Part shown: positions 61,071 through 64,000 of the stretch, piece after piece
Layout of the letters: the number at the start of each line of letters is the position of its first letter
Numbering within the stretch: position 1 is the first letter of the stretch
Assembly (NCBI GenBank): GCA_046349315.1
Contig: JAXMCQ010000024.1
Coordinates: forward strand, 25,572-89,571
Direction of reading: 5' to 3'
Source of the DNA: JAEUMG01 sp046349315
GTDB taxonomy: Bacteria > Pseudomonadota > Alphaproteobacteria > Rhizobiales > Aestuariivirgaceae
Length of the DNA stretch: 64,000 nt
Made by a program: the position numbers and the translations under genes
Notes under the pieces: model-generated
Told to the model about the DNA's origin: nothing
Seen by the model: the letters and a program-made list of their open reading frames with translations, nothing else
The model's database searches: none

Positions 61071-62771
61071 ATGACCGCCGTTTCGCCGACGGTCCTGGCA
61101 CCGGTGCGCCAGAAGATCAGTCATGACGAACTCGTCATGCGTGTCGGCGTCGTCATCCTCGGCTGCTTCCTGTTGCTCGCCGTGGTGCTGCCGATCTCGG
61201 CACTCTTGAAGAAGGCCTTCGAGGACAAGAGCGGCGCCTTTGTCGGCATTGCCAATATTGCACAGTTCTTCACCACGCCGTCGCTTGCGACTTCGACGTT
61301 CAACAGCATCTTCATTGCCGTCATCAGCACGGTGCTGTGTGTCGGCCTTGCCTTCGTCTATGCCTATGGTCTGACGCGCACGTGCCTTCGCGGGCGCGGT
61401 TTCTTCCGCATCGTTTCGCAGATCCCATTACTGGCGCCGTCGCTCTTGCCGGCGATCAGCCTCGTCTATCTCTTCGGCAATCAGGGCTTCGCCAAGTGGC
61501 TGCTATTCGGATATTCGATCTACGGGCCGATCGGCATCGTCATCGGCGAGGTGTTCTGGACCTTCCCGCATGCCTTGATCATCGTGACGACGGCGCTCGC
61601 CATTGCGGATGCCCGGCATTACGAGGCGGCGCAATCTCTGAAAGCCGGCGAATGGCGCATTTTCTGCACGGTGACACTACCGGGTATCCGCTACGGATTG
61701 ATCAGTGCTATTTTCGTGGTCTTCGTCCTCGTCATCACCGATTTCGGCGTGCCGAAGGTCATCGGCGAGCAGTACAACGTGCTGGCGACCGACATCTACA
61801 AGCAGGTGATCGGCCAGCAGAATTTCCAGATGGGCGCGGTGGTCGGCCTCGTCCTGCTGACGCCGGCGGTGATCGCCTTCTTCATCGATCGCATCGCGCA
61901 GCGCCGCCAGACCGCCCTGTTGTCGGCGCGTGCCGTGCCGCTCATCCCGAAACCCAATCCCATGGTCGACTGGGCCTTCTTTGCGATCTGTTCCGTCATC
62001 GCAGCGATGATCCTCATCGTATTGGGCGTTGCCTTCATCGCCTCGATCGCCAAATTCTGGCCCTATGACCTGACGCCGTCGCTCAAGAACTACAATTTCG
62101 ACATGATGGATGGCGGCGGCTGGGAGAGCTATCGCAACAGCTTGACCATGTCGACGCTAACCGCAGTCCTCGGCACGGCGATCATCTTCACCGGCGCCTA
62201 TCTTCTCGAAAAGACGACGCGCTTCGCCGTGCCGCGCTCGATCGTGCGGTTCCTGACGCTCTTGCCGCTCGCCGTGCCGGGATTGGTGCTCGGCCTCGGC
62301 TTCATCTTCTTTTTCAACGACAAGCACAATCCGCTCAATTTCATCTATGGGACCATGGCGATCCTGGTCCTGTGCACAATCGGGCATTTCTATTCGGTTG
62401 CGCATCTGACCGCGACAACGGCGCTCAAGCAGATTGATCCCGAATTCGAGACGGTGTCGTCGAGCCTCAAAGTTCCGATCTACAAGACGTTCCTGTTCGT
62501 GACATTGCCGGTGTGCCTGCCGGCGGTGCTCGAAATCGCCATGTATCTCTTCGTCAATGCGATGACCACGGTTTCTGCCGTCGTCTTTCTCTATTCGCCG
62601 AAGACGACGCTCGCCTCGCTCGCGGTGTTGAACATGGACGATGCCGGCGACGTCGCGCCGGCGGCAGCCATGGCGATGATGATCTTCGCGACGTCGGCCC
62701 TGGTGCGCATCGTCTATACGATCGCCACGGGCTCGTTCCTGCGCCGCGCCCAGGCTTGGCGGCGAAGGTAG
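61071..62771 (+). CDS. 2-aminoethylphosphonate-type ABC transporter fused permease
   Basis: A 566-residue permease with two permease modules in one chain, about twelve membrane helices. Each half has a coupling motif: E-A-A-Q-S-L-K-A-G-E-W-R-I-F near residue 184 and E-T-V-S-S-S-L-K-V-P-I-Y-K-T-F near residue 460. A cytoplasmic linker joins them at about residues 270-300. Such fused permeases are typical of the iron/phosphonate family, and the length fits the PhnU2 group. The start at 61071 is 4 nt after the ATPase stop; the longer upstream frame is not coding. Confidence 0.9.
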   Translation: MTAVSPTVLAPVRQKISHDELVMRVGVVILGCFLLLAVVLPISALLKKAFEDKSGAFVGIANIAQFFTTPSLATSTFNSIFIAVISTVLCVGLAFVYAYGLTRTCLRGRGFFRIVSQIPLLAPSLLPAISLVYLFGNQGFAKWLLFGYSIYGPIGIVIGEVFWTFPHALIIVTTALAIADARHYEAAQSLKAGEWRIFCTVTLPGIRYGLISAIFVVFVLVITDFGVPKVIGEQYNVLATDIYKQVIGQQNFQMGAVVGLVLLTPAVIAFFIDRIAQRRQTALLSARAVPLIPKPNPMVDWAFFAICSVIAAMILIVLGVAFIASIAKFWPYDLTPSLKNYNFDMMDGGGWESYRNSLTMSTLTAVLGTAIIFTGAYLLEKTTRFAVPRSIVRFLTLLPLAVPGLVLGLGFIFFFNDKHNPLNFIYGTMAILVLCTIGHFYSVAHLTATTALKQIDPEFETVSSSLKVPIYKTFLFVTLPVCLPAVLEIAMYLFVNAMTTVSAVVFLYSPKTTLASLAVLNMDDAGDVAPAAAMAMMIFATSALVRIVYTIATGSFLRRAQAWRRR

Positions 62772-62891
62772 ACGTTGGTCGCTTTCCACCTGCAGTGAAC
62801 TTCGACGTCGCTGTCGCCTCCGGCAAGCGATGACGCTTGCGCAACCCTAACTCATCCTCCATCGGCGGGCTGACCGGCCGATCCAGGCTGG

Positions 62892-62926
62892 ATGGCAGGC
62901 TCAAGGCCTGCCATGGAGAGTTTTTT
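62892..62926 (+). terminator. Probable terminator of the phosphonate-type importer operon
   Basis: ATGGCAGGC pairs with GCCTGCCAT around a 5-nt loop, and TTTTTT follows after six bases. It is 120 bases past the permease stop on the same strand. The 6-nt gap between stem and T-run is longer than ideal. Confidence 0.55.
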
Positions 62927-63057
62927 GGGAGCCCCGTCGTGACTCCAACTGAGCATTGTAGGAGCAATACTATACTCCGTATACAGATCACCTCCCCTAT
63001 CCCCTCCGTGGGTTGAGACGCGACGGCGTAGCCGGAATCGATCCGTACACATATTCG

Positions 63058-63110
63058 ATTTCCCCTTTCCCCTTGCGGGAGAGGGTGGCGCGAAGCGCCG
63101 GGTGAGGGGT
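63058..63110. repeat. Dispersed GCGGGAGAGGGTGGCGCGAA-type element
   Basis: The sequence ctttccccttgcgggagagg with the inner palindrome ggcgcgaagcgcc and the closing gggtgaggggt is a pattern common between genes in Hyphomicrobiales. The cccctt and aggggt ends can pair. Confidence 0.5.
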
Positions 63111-63126
63111 AGAACCACCAACTACC

Positions 63127-63222
63127 GTCATCTCGGCGTAAGCCGGGACCCATCTTTCACCGTTATGGGTCGCCAACAGCCTTCACGCGGATAGTTGGGT
63201 CCCGGCTTTCGCCGGGATGACG
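63127..63222. repeat. Palindromic intergenic element (GTCATCTCGGCG type)
   Basis: It starts gtcatctcggcgtaagccgg and ends ccggctttcgccgggatgac, the two ends being near mirror images (gtcat...gggaccca against tgggtcccgg...atgac). It is a relative of the elements at 17279, 48999 and 56485. Confidence 0.6.
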
Positions 63223-63303
63223 AAAAAGAGAGGCACCATAAAATCTGAAATCCCCCGACTTTTTAGGATTGATGAAGTTCCATTTCTGTTCTATTGGGCG
63301 GGA

Positions 63304-64000
63304 ATGAACTGGGAATTGGCCATCGAAAGCAAGCGCGTACCGCTCTTGGGCGTCGTCTTGGCGCTGTTTGCCGAGATCGGGCTCGCCGAAGGCGTTTCGA
63401 TCGAGAGGATATCGAAGCCGCTGCACCGTTCCGTGCTCCAGATCCTGCGGTCGGCGGAATCAGCGGTGAGACGGCTCATCGTCGCCGCGGCGCGTGACAT
63501 CGTGCTCGAGCATAAGCCCCGGCGTCCGGCTTCAGGGAAGCCAAAGATGTCCAGCGCAGACAAGACCAAGGCCGAAGCTGAAGCCAAGCCTGAGCGCAAG
63601 CGCCGGCCCTTGTTCAACCTCTTCGACGCGCTTAGGTGCCAGGGCCGGCGGTTCAGGAAGAAGAAGCGCCATGGCCCCGAGCCCCGCATCACCGTCATTG
63701 ATTACGATCCCCGCATCCCTGAATTCCTCAGGGCTCACTTCATGACCCCCGCACCCGCTGCACCCGTTGTCGAGGCGAAAGTCGATGACGGCATGGTCAG
63801 TGCCAGGCACCTGGTCCGCCGGCTCCTCGCCGTTCTGGACGCGGTTCAGGACATCCCGCGCCACGCCATGCGGCTTGCCCGCTGGGACGCCAAACCCTTC
63901 GACGAGCGCCGGCCTGAGCGCTCCGGCCCGTTGCGCTCCGGTCGTCCACCAGGATACCGCCAGCGGAACATCCACGAGGTCGACCAGATCCTCAAGGACT
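63304..64000 (+). CDS. Conserved hypothetical protein, cut by the window end
   Basis: A frame starting at ATG 63304 with M-N-W-E-L-A-I-E-S-K-R stays open for 232 codons to the last base. The first 70 residues are helical with R-P-A-E/S-x-x-R-R-L-I-V-A-A-A-R-like segments (here R-S-A-E-S-A-V-R-R-L-I-V-A-A-A-R). The centre is basic (K-A-E-A-E-A-K-P-E-R-K-R-R). The end contains H-L-V-R-R-L-L-A-V-L-D-A-V-Q-D-I-P-R-H-A-M-R-L-A-R-W and R-S-G-R-P-P-G. I recall similar hypothetical proteins in many Hyphomicrobiales but no function. The 3' end is outside the window. Confidence 0.75.
   Translation, partial: MNWELAIESKRVPLLGVVLALFAEIGLAEGVSIERISKPLHRSVLQILRSAESAVRRLIVAAARDIVLEHKPRRPASGKPKMSSADKTKAEAEAKPERKRRPLFNLFDALRCQGRRFRKKKRHGPEPRITVIDYDPRIPEFLRAHFMTPAPAAPVVEAKVDDGMVSARHLVRRLLAVLDAVQDIPRHAMRLARWDAKPFDERRPERSGPLRSGRPPGYRQRNIHEVDQILKD

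Larger units (their letters stand above)
62772..63303. other. 530-base spacer holding a terminator and two repeats
   Basis: No gene is supported here. Three elements are visible: the terminator at 62892-62926, a GCGGGAGAGGGTGGCGCGAA type repeat at about 63058-63110, and a GTCAT-type palindrome at 63127-63222. The promoter of the gene starting at 63304 must lie near the right end, where the sequence turns AT-rich (63225-63300). Confidence 0.5.

Overview
The window is a GC-rich chromosomal segment of an alphaproteobacterium, most likely of the order Hyphomicrobiales (Rhizobiales). The grounds are the strong G/C bias at third codon positions, the set of alphaproteobacterial families (DUF2852, ELM1-like protein, FrcABC-type and Ugp-type ABC importers, a leucine-rich leader peptide before leuA), and dispersed palindromic intergenic repeats of the type common in that order. 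No phage, transposase, plasmid or CRISPR gene is visible. It reads as ordinary chromosome rich in transport and small-molecule catabolism, and I place no species.

Layout. 1-5.3 kb: a glutathione/acyl-CoA cluster (two related GSTs, a GFA-family zinc protein, an acyl-CoA synthetase, a PhyH dioxygenase, an NAD-dependent epimerase). 5.3-7.6 kb: thioredoxin TrxC and a membrane-bound class III nucleotide cyclase. 7.7-11.5 kb: a minus-strand sugar ABC importer operon with its GntR/FadR regulator. 11.7-14.6 kb: an exported WD40-caspase protein. 14.8-17.2 kb: a leucine-rich leader peptide and a leuA whose C-terminal regulatory domain is duplicated. 17.4-22.3 kb: a four-gene Ugp-type carbohydrate importer. 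22.6 kb: tRNA-Lys(CTT). 23.4-26.4 kb: a B12-type radical SAM protein followed by a membrane methyltransferase-like protein. 26.3-28.3 kb: a DapA-family aldolase, an unexplained spacer with a minus-strand terminator, and an XRE-cupin regulator. 28.4-31 kb: fasciclin, DUF378, SDR and DUF4253 genes. 31-34.5 kb: a hybrid histidine kinase and an L,D-transpeptidase. 34.6-36.7 kb: a trimethylamine-dehydrogenase-like flavoenzyme. 36.9-40.9 kb: DUF2852, a threonine-dehydratase-like enzyme, a conserved hypothetical and a DgcN-DgcA pair for D-glutamate. 40.9-46.8 kb: a 1960-residue membrane-anchored coiled-coil repeat protein. 47.2-49 kb: Hpt protein, ferredoxin and ferredoxin-NADP reductase. 49.1-54 kb: a CPA2 antiporter, P1 peptidase, MBL-fold hydrolase and ELM1 protein. 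54.5-56.4 kb: a LuxR regulator, a 51-residue membrane protein and a BamE/SmpA-like protein. 56.6-62.8 kb: a demethylase-type flavoenzyme divergent from a three-gene 2-aminoethylphosphonate-type importer. 63.3 kb to the end: the start of a conserved hypothetical gene cut by the window edge.

The most interesting items are the tandem regulatory domains of LeuA and its leader, the giant 22/29-residue-repeat coiled-coil protein, the radical SAM/methyltransferase pair, the TMADH-like enzyme with a changed substrate pocket, and the unexplained spacer at 27.3-27.6 kb. All family assignments come from reading the sequence and from memory of the families; no search was run.
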